A DNA stretch of 8,194 bases from Rickettsiales bacterium (GCA_947378695.1 CANCKZ010000027.1:1-8194), one strand, 5' to 3'; numbered from the stretch's first letter, positions 1 to 5,718 are shown. Numbers and translations are program-made. The notes: generated by a model not told the origin, from the sequence alone.

Positions 1-1
1 G

Positions 2-142
2 TCCACTTGCACCATTAACACCAAACTGCGCTGAAACCGAGTGCTTGTGATGGCATTCATTCTGTGCGAAATCAGCAAAGGCAAGGCAAGAAATAATATG
101 CGTAATAACGGTTAATGTTATCCATAATATGCGATGCACCAT
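2..142 (-). CDS. Partial exported protein (N-terminus only)
   Basis: This is the first 47 codons of a minus-strand gene that continues beyond the left edge of the window. It starts at an ATG whose second codon is GTG. The N-terminus reads as a classical signal peptide: a basic His-Arg pair at residues 3-4, a hydrophobic core to about residue 22, and a likely signal peptidase I site after Ala-Phe-Ala (residues 21-23). The mature part begins with Asp-Phe-Ala-Gln and contains a small His/Lys cluster (about residues 30-34), followed by alternating residues (VSAQFGVNG) that could be the first strand of an outer-membrane barrel. No good Shine-Dalgarno lies at the usual distance; AAGGG is about 15 bases upstream. 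A strict lipobox is not met because His sits at position -4 before Cys19. I do not recognise the family. Export is inferred; the barrel idea is speculative. Confidence 0.55.
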   Translation of the reverse strand, partial: MVHRILWITLTVITHIISCLAFADFAQNECHHKHSVSAQFGVNGASG

Positions 143-211
143 TTTTATGCGTGAATTCCCTTCAATGGAAGAAACAATTATCACACTTGTCAACATGTTT
201 TTAAAAGTTTC

Positions 212-240
212 TTGACATTTTCCAAATATCTAAACAAATA
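212..240 (+). promoter_or_regulatory. Putative promoter of the virB2-like gene
   Basis: A perfect -35 hexamer TTGACA (212-217) is followed after 17 bases by the weak -10-like hexamer CAAATA (235-240). Transcription would then start only a few bases before the ATG at 253, giving a very short leader. The 9-mer CTTGACATT (211-219) recurs at three other gene starts in this window. The -35 is clear; the -10 is poor. Confidence 0.45.
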
Positions 241-252
241 AATGGAAATTTA

Positions 253-753
253 ATGAAATGTTTGATGCACCAACTTCGTGAAAAATTAAAATCAATTTTT
301 GCAGTAACACTTCTTGCACTTTCAATTTTTGCAGTGGAAGCACAATCTTTTGCCGAAAGAAATTCCCAAAGTTTGGATAACATCAGCGCCGATCAAATCA
401 ATCAAGATAACCGCACAACAACCACTGGCAACGGTGTGACAACACGAAACGATAACACTGTCGATTACTTCATATGCCTTTTGATCGTTGTTTTGACCGG
501 TAAAATTGCACGGGTAATTTTCGCTTTATCAATTTTTGCTTGGGGAATTTTATTCTTTATGGGAAAGGTTACATGGCAAATTTTCGTTGTAACTGCTGTT
601 GGAATTGGTCTTGTTTTTGGTGCCGCTTCAATTGTGATAGCAATTCTTCCACGGGCAACGCAGGTAATTGACACATCTGGCGATAAACCAAAAGTTGTGA
701 CAAAAACCCCAAGCCAAATGATTCGTGAGAAGTGTCCTGAAATTGGATATTAA
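253..753 (+). CDS. virB2: VirB2/TrbC-family type IV secretion pilin-like protein
   Basis: This 166-residue protein fits the VirB2/TrbC pilin subunit that forms the extracellular pilus of type IV secretion systems. Visible features: a signal peptide with basic residues 9-13, hydrophobic core 14-28, likely cut after Ala-Val-Glu-Ala (residue 30); a polar Asn/Thr/Gln-rich stretch 31-70; then two hydrophobic segments at about 73-103 and 107-132. The second pair has the family pattern: Gly-Lys-Ile-Ala-Arg early, a Gly-Lys turn near 104-105, and Gly-x-Gly-Leu-Val-Phe-Gly-Ala-Ala at 117-125. A polar tail of about 33 residues with a Cys at 161 is longer than in most pilins. Start at 253 is chosen for a weak GGAAA upstream; Met5 (265) is an alternative and keeps the signal peptide. 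No other T4SS genes are visible here. Family assignment is good; a working secretion system cannot be inferred from this gene alone. Confidence 0.75.
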   Translation: MKCLMHQLREKLKSIFAVTLLALSIFAVEAQSFAERNSQSLDNISADQINQDNRTTTTGNGVTTRNDNTVDYFICLLIVVLTGKIARVIFALSIFAWGILFFMGKVTWQIFVVTAVGIGLVFGAASIVIAILPRATQVIDTSGDKPKVVTKTPSQMIREKCPEIGY

Positions 754-777
754 TCCTCATGTTTCAGCGATAATTCA

Positions 778-814
778 AAGCCAAAGCTTGTCGTTTTTTG
801 GCTTATCGTTTTTT
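778..814 (+). terminator. Probable intrinsic terminator of virB2
   Basis: The inverted repeat AAGCCAAA (778-785) and TTTGGCTT (797-804) forms an 8-bp stem with an 11-base, T-containing loop. A second T run (809-814) follows four bases later. The hairpin lies 25 bp past the virB2 stop and its right arm overlaps the stop codon of the convergent acyl-CoA synthetase gene. It therefore most likely ends virB2 transcription; the minus strand shows no T run after the stem. Confidence 0.5.
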
Positions 815-2446
815 GCTATACAACCCTTCAATTTCAACGCAATATTTTCGCATAATATCATTCCTGCGAATTTTCATTGATGGCGTAATAATGCCGTTTT
901 CAACCGTTGGTTTTTCGCTTGTTGTGTGGAAATATTGCACGCGTTCCCAGTGTTCAAGCTTCCTGTTGATATCCGCAACTGCTTGGGAAAGTCCCTCAAA
1001 ATCTGTTCTTTGTGTGAATAAAATTGCAACGGTATATGGCTTACCTTCTGCAATAACGCAGGAATTTTCCACGCCTGAAATTTCGTTCAAAATGCCCTCA
1101 ATTTTCACAATATCCACAAACTTCCCGTTAGCATTCTTGCACTGGTCTTTAAGCCTTCCTGTAACACTTAAAAAGCCTTGTGCGTCAAGTTTTCCAATGT
1201 CTCCTGTGTGGAAAAATTCCTGTGGATTTCGTGTTTCGTGGTTAAGATATCCGCCAAAAACACTACCGCCACGCACGCAAATTTCCCCAACTTCTGAAAT
1301 TTTCACTTCAACACTTGCAAACGGTTTGCCAACTGTGAAGATTTTATCTGCCGTTGTAATGTTGGAGGCTATCACCGGCGAACATTCCGTCATTCCGTAG
1401 CCTTGGAAAAATGGCAACTTCGCGTTTCGAAAAAAAACTTCCTCCCTTTCGTTTAACTTCGCACCGCCACACACAATGCAGGACATATTGCCTCCGAAAA
1501 TTTTTCGCACTTTTTTAAAAAATATTTTTTCCAAAAAAATTTGAACTAACGGATTCATATTCGATTTTACAGAAGCCATTTCAAAAAGAGGTAGCAGAAA
1601 TTTTCGCAAAATTAACGGCTTTTCTTCAATCTGGTTTTTAATTTTCGCATAGACCTTTTCCAGAACTCGTGGAACGATTGTAATAAGGTGCGGCTCAATT
1701 GCTTTTATATACTTCAAAACATTGGCAATGTCATTCACAAAAACAATGTTCACACCTTTGGAAAGGAAAAAATGGATAATCGTTCGTTGATACACATGTG
1801 CAAGCGGAAGGATCGAAATTGCAGTTTGCCCTTCTTTTGCGTTAAAAAATGCGGTGTGAATATCTGTAATTTGGTGCGCAAGGTTGGAATAGCTCAACAC
1901 AACGCCTTTTGGCGTGCCAGATGTTCCCGATGTATAAATTATTGTTGCGGGGTGGTCTTGCGAAATTTCCGCCGCCGGAAGTTCAACTTCGTGATGTTCT
2001 TCGATAATTTGCCCCTCAATAATTTGCCAAATCGTCTTTATTTCTGGGAATTTCTTGCTTTTGTGAAACAGGAAAATGTTGGAAAATTTATGGCTTGATG
2101 CCTGCATAACCTTTTCCAGAACTTCCTCATTTTCCACGACTAAATGTTGAGGACTAGAATCGCTCAATTGAAAAGCCAATGTTTCGTTTGATGAATTATG
2201 AAAAAGCGGAATTGTTACAATTTGGGAATTAATACAGGCAATATCACACAAAGCCCATTCAATGCAAGGCTGGGAGATTATCACAAGCCTTTCGCTTTTT
2301 GAAATGCCATAAAATGCGAAGGCTTTTTGAAGGTTTTGCGTGTGGCGGAAGAAGTTGGTATATGAAATTTTATGCTTTCTGTTTTGTATAAACGAATTTG
2401 GAAACGGCGTAAAAAACGATTGAAAGCTTTTAACTGGCAACTTCAT
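803..2446 (-). CDS. Long-chain acyl-CoA synthetase (AMP-forming, FAA1/FadD15-like)
   Basis: An ANL-superfamily enzyme that adenylates a fatty acid with ATP and transfers it to coenzyme A. From the ATG at 2446 it has 547 residues, normal for the family. Core motifs appear in order: the P-loop YTSGTSGTPKG (about 171-181), YGMTECSP (350-357), FHTGD (412-416), the hinge GRLKDQ (430-435) and the C-terminal TPSMKIRR (521-528), whose lysine is the expected adenylation residue. The Asn-Gly-Lys-Phe-Val sequence after the hinge resembles long-chain synthetases of the COG1022 type more than short-chain ones. An in-frame TTG lies two codons upstream, but the ATG at 2446 has AAAGG six bases before it (2457-2453), so it is preferred. 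Likely uses are activation of scavenged fatty acids for lipids or beta-oxidation; no pathway neighbours are present. The enzyme class is secure; chain-length preference is inferred. Confidence 0.9.
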   Translation of the reverse strand: MKLPVKSFQSFFTPFPNSFIQNRKHKISYTNFFRHTQNLQKAFAFYGISKSERLVIISQPCIEWALCDIACINSQIVTIPLFHNSSNETLAFQLSDSSPQHLVVENEEVLEKVMQASSHKFSNIFLFHKSKKFPEIKTIWQIIEGQIIEEHHEVELPAAEISQDHPATIIYTSGTSGTPKGVVLSYSNLAHQITDIHTAFFNAKEGQTAISILPLAHVYQRTIIHFFLSKGVNIVFVNDIANVLKYIKAIEPHLITIVPRVLEKVYAKIKNQIEEKPLILRKFLLPLFEMASVKSNMNPLVQIFLEKIFFKKVRKIFGGNMSCIVCGGAKLNEREEVFFRNAKLPFFQGYGMTECSPVIASNITTADKIFTVGKPFASVEVKISEVGEICVRGGSVFGGYLNHETRNPQEFFHTGDIGKLDAQGFLSVTGRLKDQCKNANGKFVDIVKIEGILNEISGVENSCVIAEGKPYTVAILFTQRTDFEGLSQAVADINRKLEHWERVQYFHTTSEKPTVENGIITPSMKIRRNDIMRKYCVEIEGLYSKKR

Positions 2447-2471
2447 TGGCAACCTTTAAATAATTAATAAT

Positions 2472-2500
2472 ATTTGAAATATGTTAATTGGGAATGTCAA
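2472..2500 (-). promoter_or_regulatory. Putative promoter of the acyl-CoA synthetase gene
   Basis: On the minus strand a perfect TTGACA (2500-2495) is followed after 17 bases by TCAAAT (2477-2472), a weak -10. The predicted start would give a leader of roughly 15-20 bases before the ATG at 2446. It carries the same CTTGACATT 9-mer (2501-2493) as the virB2, nusB and cyoA upstream regions and is divergent from the rpoH promoter. Confidence 0.45.
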
Positions 2501-2516
2501 GACTTGCGTAAAAAGT

Positions 2517-2536
2517 TTAAAAATGCTTAAAAATGC
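2517..2536 (+). repeat. Tandem 10-bp repeat upstream of the rpoH promoter
   Basis: TTAAAAATGC occurs twice with no gap (2517-2526 and 2527-2536), ending two bases before the rpoH -35 element. A 10-bp period places both copies on nearly the same face of the helix, and both contain an A5 tract. This fits an UP-element-like or activator site, but could also be simple-sequence slippage. Confidence 0.6.
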
Positions 2537-2538
2537 CC

Positions 2539-2566
2539 TTGAATTTTATTTTTATGGCACTATATT
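2539..2566 (+). promoter_or_regulatory. Probable sigma-70-type promoter of rpoH
   Basis: TTGAAT (2539-2544), a 16-base spacer and TATATT (2561-2566) form the best complete promoter in the window. Transcription would start near 2573, leaving a leader of about 20 bases before the rpoH ATG. The preceding base is C, so CTTGAA also resembles the -35 half of the RpoH consensus; autoregulation is possible but not shown. Confidence 0.6.
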
Positions 2567-2587
2567 AGTTTCATAAAACTGTTTGTT

Positions 2588-2606
2588 TGATGTATGAATA
2601 ACATCA
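2588..2606 (+). promoter_or_regulatory. Hairpin enclosing the rpoH start codon
   Basis: TGATGT (2588-2593) and ACATCA (2601-2606) pair perfectly as a 6-bp stem. The 7-base loop begins with the rpoH ATG (2594-2596). Such a fold could limit ribosome access at low temperature, as heat-sensitive structures do in E. coli rpoH mRNA. The stem is short and has only two G-C pairs, so its stability is doubtful. Confidence 0.35.
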
Positions 2607-3493
2607 TTTTGCCAAGTTCTACCAAGTTAAATTCCACAAAGTTAAGTGCGATAAAATTTTCTGCTCCACGCCTAAATTCTGCCGATTCCCTCTCTCACTA
2701 CATAACATTCGTCAATTCAATTCCGCTTTTAACCGATATTGAAGAAAAAACCCTGTTGAGTAATTTCCACAACGGGGATCAATCCGCCGGTAAAAAAGTT
2801 GCCGAAGCCCACCTGCGTGTTGTTGTTCGAATTGCAATGCAGTTTCAAAAGCACTATGCTAACATTTGGGATATTATCTCCGAGGGTAATATTGGTCTTT
2901 TAAAGGCGTTGAAGGGGTTTTCTGCGGAAAAAAATGTGAAGTTTGTAACTTATGCAAACCTGTGGATAAAAGCCTCAATTCAGGAATTCATTTTGAAATC
3001 GTCTTCAATGTTGAAAATTAGCCTTGGCACGGCTCAAAAGAAAATTTTGTTCAATCTTGGAAAAGTGAAGGCACAATTACGCAAAATTCACGGCGAAAAT
3101 GGTGCAACAACAAAGCGGATATCCAAAATCCTCAGTGTGGAAGAATCCGAGATAATCAATATTTCGACAGCACTTAATTCAAGCGAAAATTCCCTTGATG
3201 TTACGGTTGGGGACGATTACGAGAACCCTCAAACCGTTATGGATATTACGCCATCTTGCGTGAAAAACCCCGAGGAAAACTTCGCAGACAAAGAGACAAT
3301 CAACGCACAAAAAGCAATTATTGCCAAGGGTTTTGCAAAACTGAACGAGCGTGAAAAAACCATAATCACAAAACGCTTTCTTGTAAAAAGAACTCTGACA
3401 CTTCTTGAACTTGCCAATGAATTTAAACTATCCGTTGAAAGAATTAGGCAAATTGAAGCGGAGGCGTTAAGAAAAATGCGTAAGGTTGTTTAG
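2594..3493 (+). CDS. rpoH: RNA polymerase heat-shock sigma factor sigma-32
   Basis: This 299-residue protein is a group II sigma-70 family factor of the RpoH type, which directs RNA polymerase to heat-shock promoters. Region 1.2 lies at about 33-55 and region 2 at about 70-137, with the core-binding stretch ISEGNIGLLKAL (95-106) and the -10 recognition helix LWIKASIQEFILKS (123-136). The RpoH box diagnostic of sigma-32, QKKILFNLGK (148-157), follows. Region 4.2 helix-turn-helix is at about 266-297 (LLELANEFKLS, VERIRQIEAEALRKM). The length is typical. The N-terminus before region 1.2 is Ser/Lys-rich and built from a degenerate pentapeptide repeat (residues 10-29). No Shine-Dalgarno is obvious, but the next Met is residue 82, inside region 2, so the ATG at 2594 is the only reasonable ATG start. 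It heads a same-strand row with smpB and hemH. Confidence 0.95.
   Translation: MNNIILPSSTKLNSTKLSAIKFSAPRLNSADSLSHYITFVNSIPLLTDIEEKTLLSNFHNGDQSAGKKVAEAHLRVVVRIAMQFQKHYANIWDIISEGNIGLLKALKGFSAEKNVKFVTYANLWIKASIQEFILKSSSMLKISLGTAQKKILFNLGKVKAQLRKIHGENGATTKRISKILSVEESEIINISTALNSSENSLDVTVGDDYENPQTVMDITPSCVKNPEENFADKETINAQKAIIAKGFAKLNEREKTIITKRFLVKRTLTLLELANEFKLSVERIRQIEAEALRKMRKVV
2621..2680 (+). repeat. Degenerate 15-bp tandem repeat inside rpoH
   Basis: Codons 10-29 of rpoH form four consecutive 15-bp units encoding the pentapeptides TKLNS, TKLSA, IKFSA and PRLNS. The pattern is Thr/Pro/Ile, Lys/Arg, Leu/Phe, Asn/Ser, Ser/Ala. The first two units are the most similar in DNA. The repeat lies in the unconserved tail before region 1.2. 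Confidence 0.6.
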
Positions 3494-3518
3494 TAAGTAA
3501 ATTCTTGGAGTAAAATTC

Positions 3519-3547
3519 TTGACAATCAAACTCACTTATTCAACGCT
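3519..3547 (+). promoter_or_regulatory. Possible promoter element before smpB
   Basis: TTGACA (3519-3524) lies in the 74-bp gap between rpoH and smpB. No good -10 is seen at 16-18 bases (AACGCT at 3542-3547 with a 17-base gap). An AATTCTTG repeat (3500-3507 and 3514-3521) precedes it. smpB may have its own promoter or be read from rpoH. Confidence 0.25.
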
Positions 3548-3567
3548 ATGAAAAAGTTACAGAAGCA

Positions 3568-4071
3568 ATGGCACACATTCCAACAAAAGCACAGGTTAAG
3601 GCACAAAACCAAATGCGAATAGTCAACAAAAAAGCACGGTTTAACTATTTCACATACGACACCTTCGAAGCCGGAATTGTTCTTAAAGGTGCGGAGGTTA
3701 AATCCATTCGCCTTGGCAAGGTTGATATTTCGGAGAGCTATGTGTATATTACCAAAAATATGGAGGTTGAAATTCTTAACTGCACAATACAGAACTATTC
3801 GCATGCAACTCTTGAAGCACAGAAGTTTGATACCAAACGCCCGAAAAAATTGTTGCTGAATAAGTCAGAAATTGCCAAAATTGCGGGCAAAATTAAAACA
3901 GGAGGCTTCACCGCCGTTGCCCTTTCGCTTTACATAAACAAAAGGCAGAAGGTGAAAATGGAAATTGCCCTTGCAAAAGGAAAGAAGTTACACGATAAGC
4001 GGCAGACTCTTAAAGAAAACGATATGAAACGCCAAGAAAGACAAGAAGTTAAGGACGCATCTAGGGTGTAA
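3568..4071 (+). CDS. smpB: SsrA-binding protein SmpB (trans-translation)
   Basis: SmpB binds tmRNA and delivers it to ribosomes stalled on broken mRNA, so that the nascent chain is tagged and the ribosome freed. The 167-residue product shows the family from end to end: NKKARFNY (20-27), the barrel segment EAGIVLKGAEVKSIR (34-48), SESYV (55-59), KLLLNKSEI (94-102), and the C-terminal tmRNA/ribosome-contact segment IALAKGKKLHDKR (133-145) followed by a charged helix to the end. The N-terminus before NKKAR is about ten residues longer than usual; Met16 (3613) is a plausible alternative start with AAGG upstream. The first ATG is kept because the frame is open from there. It lies between rpoH and hemH on the same strand, with gaps of 74 and 70 bp. 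Identification is very secure. Confidence 0.95.
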   Translation: MAHIPTKAQVKAQNQMRIVNKKARFNYFTYDTFEAGIVLKGAEVKSIRLGKVDISESYVYITKNMEVEILNCTIQNYSHATLEAQKFDTKRPKKLLLNKSEIAKIAGKIKTGGFTAVALSLYINKRQKVKMEIALAKGKKLHDKRQTLKENDMKRQERQEVKDASRV

Positions 4072-4080
4072 AAATATGAA

Positions 4081-4093
4081 AACGCAATGCGTT
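4081..4093 (+). terminator. Small hairpin after smpB
   Basis: AACGC (4081-4085) and GCGTT (4089-4093) form a 5-bp stem with a 3-base loop, nine bases after the smpB stop. There is no T run directly after it; T6 is 20 bases further on. It is at best a weak attenuator or processing site between smpB and hemH. Confidence 0.2.
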
Positions 4094-4141
4094 GTAAGGC
4101 TGTCAAGCAAGATTTTTTCGCTAAACTAAATATAAAACTAC

Positions 4142-5149
4142 ATGAAACACAACGCAAAAACCTTAGCAAATTCAGGCACGAAAAATGATATCAAGCCAAT
4201 CGTGAAACATGTAATTCTTTGTAATTTGGGGGGTCCTAATGCTAGAAACCAAGTGCGGTTTTTTCTGTTCAATCTATTTCGTGATAAATACATAATTCCC
4301 TTGCCCTTGCCGTTCCGCCTTGCCCTTGCCTTCTTAATTTCAACGCTAAGGTTCAGGAAATCGACTAGGGAATATGACAAAATGGGAGGCAAAAGCCCAA
4401 TCCTAGAAAACACCCAAAACCAAGCAAACGCTCTTCAAGAACTTCTAGGAAACGACTTCAAAGTTCATGTTTCAATGCGATACAACCACCCTTTCACAAG
4501 CGAAATTGTGCAAAATATCGCGAAGAATTACAAGGGCGAAAAGGTGATTTTCCTACCATTGTATCCGCAATTTTCCCTCACAACATCGCAGTCATCAATT
4601 GTGCAATTTGAACATTTAGCGGAAAAAATGAGGGTCTATAACATTGATTCCGTTCGGCATTTTTATCAAAACCAAAAATACATCGAATCGTGTTTCTTGT
4701 GCGTTCAAAAGGCGTTGAGCCAATTGAAAAGCTCGGCAAAAACCGTTGTTCTGTTTTCTGCCCACGGCATTCCGGAGGATTTCATCACCAAAATGGGAGA
4801 TCTATACCGCTCACACATTGAGGAAACCATGCAAATGATTTGGAGCAAGCTGGAAAATCACACACCGCAAAATACTAGCTGCGAATTGGTGTTTCAGTCA
4901 AGGGTTGGTCCTAAGCAGTGGCTGAAACCGTACATTCAGACGGTTATACCAAAATATGCGGGGTGGAATATGGTTGTTTTTCCTGTGGCGTTTGTCTCGG
5001 AACATCTTGAAACGCTGGTAGAACTTGACGATGAATATCGTGAACTTGCACACGAATGCGGCGTTTTGGAATACATCAGGGCACAAACCCCAAGCCTTGA
5101 ACCCAAGTTTATTGAGTGTTTGTTTGATGAGGTTATGAGGCGGGGGTAG
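4142..5149 (+). CDS. hemH: Ferrochelatase
   Basis: Ferrochelatase inserts ferrous iron into protoporphyrin IX, the last step of protoheme synthesis, usually at the inner face of the cytoplasmic membrane. The 335-residue product is full length for bacterial HemH. Motifs in order: NLGGP (28-32), GGKSPI (82-87), MRYNHP (112-117), FLPLYPQFSLTT (137-148), FSAHGIP (205-211) with the metal-site His208, FQSRVGPKQWLKP (251-263), and VFPVAFVSEHLETLVELD (279-296) with the acidic residues Glu287 and Glu290. The N-terminus has about 20 extra residues before the first strand. No Shine-Dalgarno is visible at the ATG, and an A/T-rich TATAAA lies just upstream. It is the last gene of the rpoH-smpB-hemH row and ends four bases before an intrinsic terminator. 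Its product feeds heme to enzymes such as the cyo oxidase encoded downstream. Confidence 0.95.
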   Translation: MKHNAKTLANSGTKNDIKPIVKHVILCNLGGPNARNQVRFFLFNLFRDKYIIPLPLPFRLALAFLISTLRFRKSTREYDKMGGKSPILENTQNQANALQELLGNDFKVHVSMRYNHPFTSEIVQNIAKNYKGEKVIFLPLYPQFSLTTSQSSIVQFEHLAEKMRVYNIDSVRHFYQNQKYIESCFLCVQKALSQLKSSAKTVVLFSAHGIPEDFITKMGDLYRSHIEETMQMIWSKLENHTPQNTSCELVFQSRVGPKQWLKPYIQTVIPKYAGWNMVVFPVAFVSEHLETLVELDDEYRELAHECGVLEYIRAQTPSLEPKFIECLFDEVMRRG

Positions 5150-5152
5150 TTT

Positions 5153-5180
5153 GTGGCGGATTTTTCGCTCGCCACTTTTT
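5153..5180 (+). terminator. Intrinsic terminator of hemH
   Basis: GTGGCG (5153-5158) pairs with CGCCAC (5170-5175), extendable by one G-T pair, and is followed directly by TTTTT (5176-5180). It begins four bases after the hemH stop codon, the classical position and shape of a Rho-independent terminator. Confidence 0.75.
5161..5174 (+). repeat. 14-bp direct repeat, copy 1 (within hemH terminator)
   Basis: TTTTTCGCTCGCCA here forms the loop and most of the right arm of the hemH terminator. It recurs exactly at 5228-5241, also followed by a T run. Confidence 0.7.
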
Positions 5181-5227
5181 CCAAAACTGCATTGTTCTCC
5201 CCGCTATTCTTCGCCCATATCAACTGC

Positions 5228-5241
5228 TTTTTCGCTCGCCA
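5228..5241 (+). repeat. 14-bp direct repeat, copy 2
   Basis: Exact second copy of TTTTTCGCTCGCCA, followed by TTTTT. It lacks the left arm of the hemH terminator hairpin, so it cannot form the same stem by itself. It looks like a partial duplication of the terminator. Confidence 0.7.
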
Positions 5242-5266
5242 TTTTTACCCCAATTTCCGCTCGGTG

Positions 5267-5280
5267 TATCACTGTACTAG
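5267..5280 (+). repeat. Shortened relative of the 5424-5448 sequence
   Basis: TATCACTGTACTAG equals the two ends of 5424-5448 (TATCACT and GTACTAG) joined without the 11 bases between them. It shares ACTGTACTAG with the left half of the large palindrome. It could be a deletion derivative or a related half-site. Confidence 0.4.
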
Positions 5281-5432
5281 AGCAGCGAAGCGAACGGCGA
5301 TTAAGCTAGAAAACATAAACTGAGCCAGCACTATAACAAAAATAAAAAAGAAAAAAATCTTTTCTCCAAAATCGAACAAAGCCTTATGGGAATTGAGTTT
5401 ATCATTTTGCCTCAAAAAATGGATATCACTTT

Positions 5433-5460
5433 TGTTATACTGTACTAGTACAGTATAACA
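5433..5460. repeat. 28-bp perfect palindrome
   Basis: The half-site TGTTATACTGTACT is followed immediately by its exact reverse complement, centred between 5446 and 5447, with no mismatch over 28 bp. On the plus strand G and TTTTTT (5462-5467) follow. As RNA it would be a long AT-rich hairpin with a T tail; as DNA it is a symmetric site typical of a dimeric regulator or of a palindromic repeat family. No gene start lies close by, so an operator role is not supported by context. Confidence 0.85.
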
Positions 5461-5467
5461 GTTTTTT

Positions 5468-5718
5468 GCGGGGTTTTTGGTGGGAAAAAAATAAAAAATC
5501 GGTTTTGGGGAAGTCAAAAAAAGTTTATTATATATAATGTAGTTAAAAAGGGGTGTGGAAGCGGTTTTGTTGCAAAAACACACCACCGATGGCGACGCTC
5601 CCTCGCCCTCACAAATCTTAAAAAACTGTTGTGCCATTTGGGGTTGTCTTAGGGTGCGTGCGTGATTTTCGGGGAGGTATTTCTCGCTTCGCTTCGTCAC
5701 ACCTCGCAAAAACCCCGC
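5468..5718. repeat. Segment bounded by a 12-bp inverted-repeat pair
   Basis: GCGGGGTTTTTG (5468-5479) and CAAAAACCCCGC (5707-5718) are exact inverted copies enclosing 251 bp in total. The size and arrangement resemble a small non-coding element with terminal inverted repeats, but no clear target duplication flanks it. The two copies may instead belong to two oppositely oriented repeat units. Confidence 0.4.
5554..5570 (+). repeat. 17-bp direct repeat, copy 1
   Basis: TGTGGAAGCGGTTTTGT is identical to 5747-5763, and the bases on either side differ. This copy also takes part in a local inverted repeat, GGTGTG (5552-5557) with CACACC (5579-5584). Confidence 0.75.

Noticed and set aside
86..142. 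Lipobox in the left-edge exported protein (Ile-Ile-Ser-Cys)
   Set aside because: His at position -4 is atypical, and a standard Ala-Phe-Ala signal peptidase I site follows directly.
798..1400. 200-codon plus-strand frame
   Set aside because: It is antisense to the acyl-CoA synthetase gene, whose motifs are unambiguous; the frame has no motif of its own.
2590..2601. Three-codon upstream frame (ATG TAT GAA TAA) overlapping the rpoH ATG
   Set aside because: Too short to judge, with no Shine-Dalgarno. The overlap could allow reinitiation but nothing supports it.
3548..3622. 24-codon basic open frame overlapping the smpB start in another frame
   Set aside because: No ribosome site and no conservation clue; it overlaps the conserved smpB coding start and is likely chance.
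4936..5223. 95-codon minus-strand frame over the hemH 3' end
   Set aside because: Most of it is antisense to the strongly conserved end of ferrochelatase, and its first codons lie in the terminator repeat.
5433..5467. Palindrome plus T run as the hemH terminator
   Set aside because: hemH already has a compact terminator four bases after its stop; this hairpin is 285 bp further on and no other plus-strand gene precedes it.
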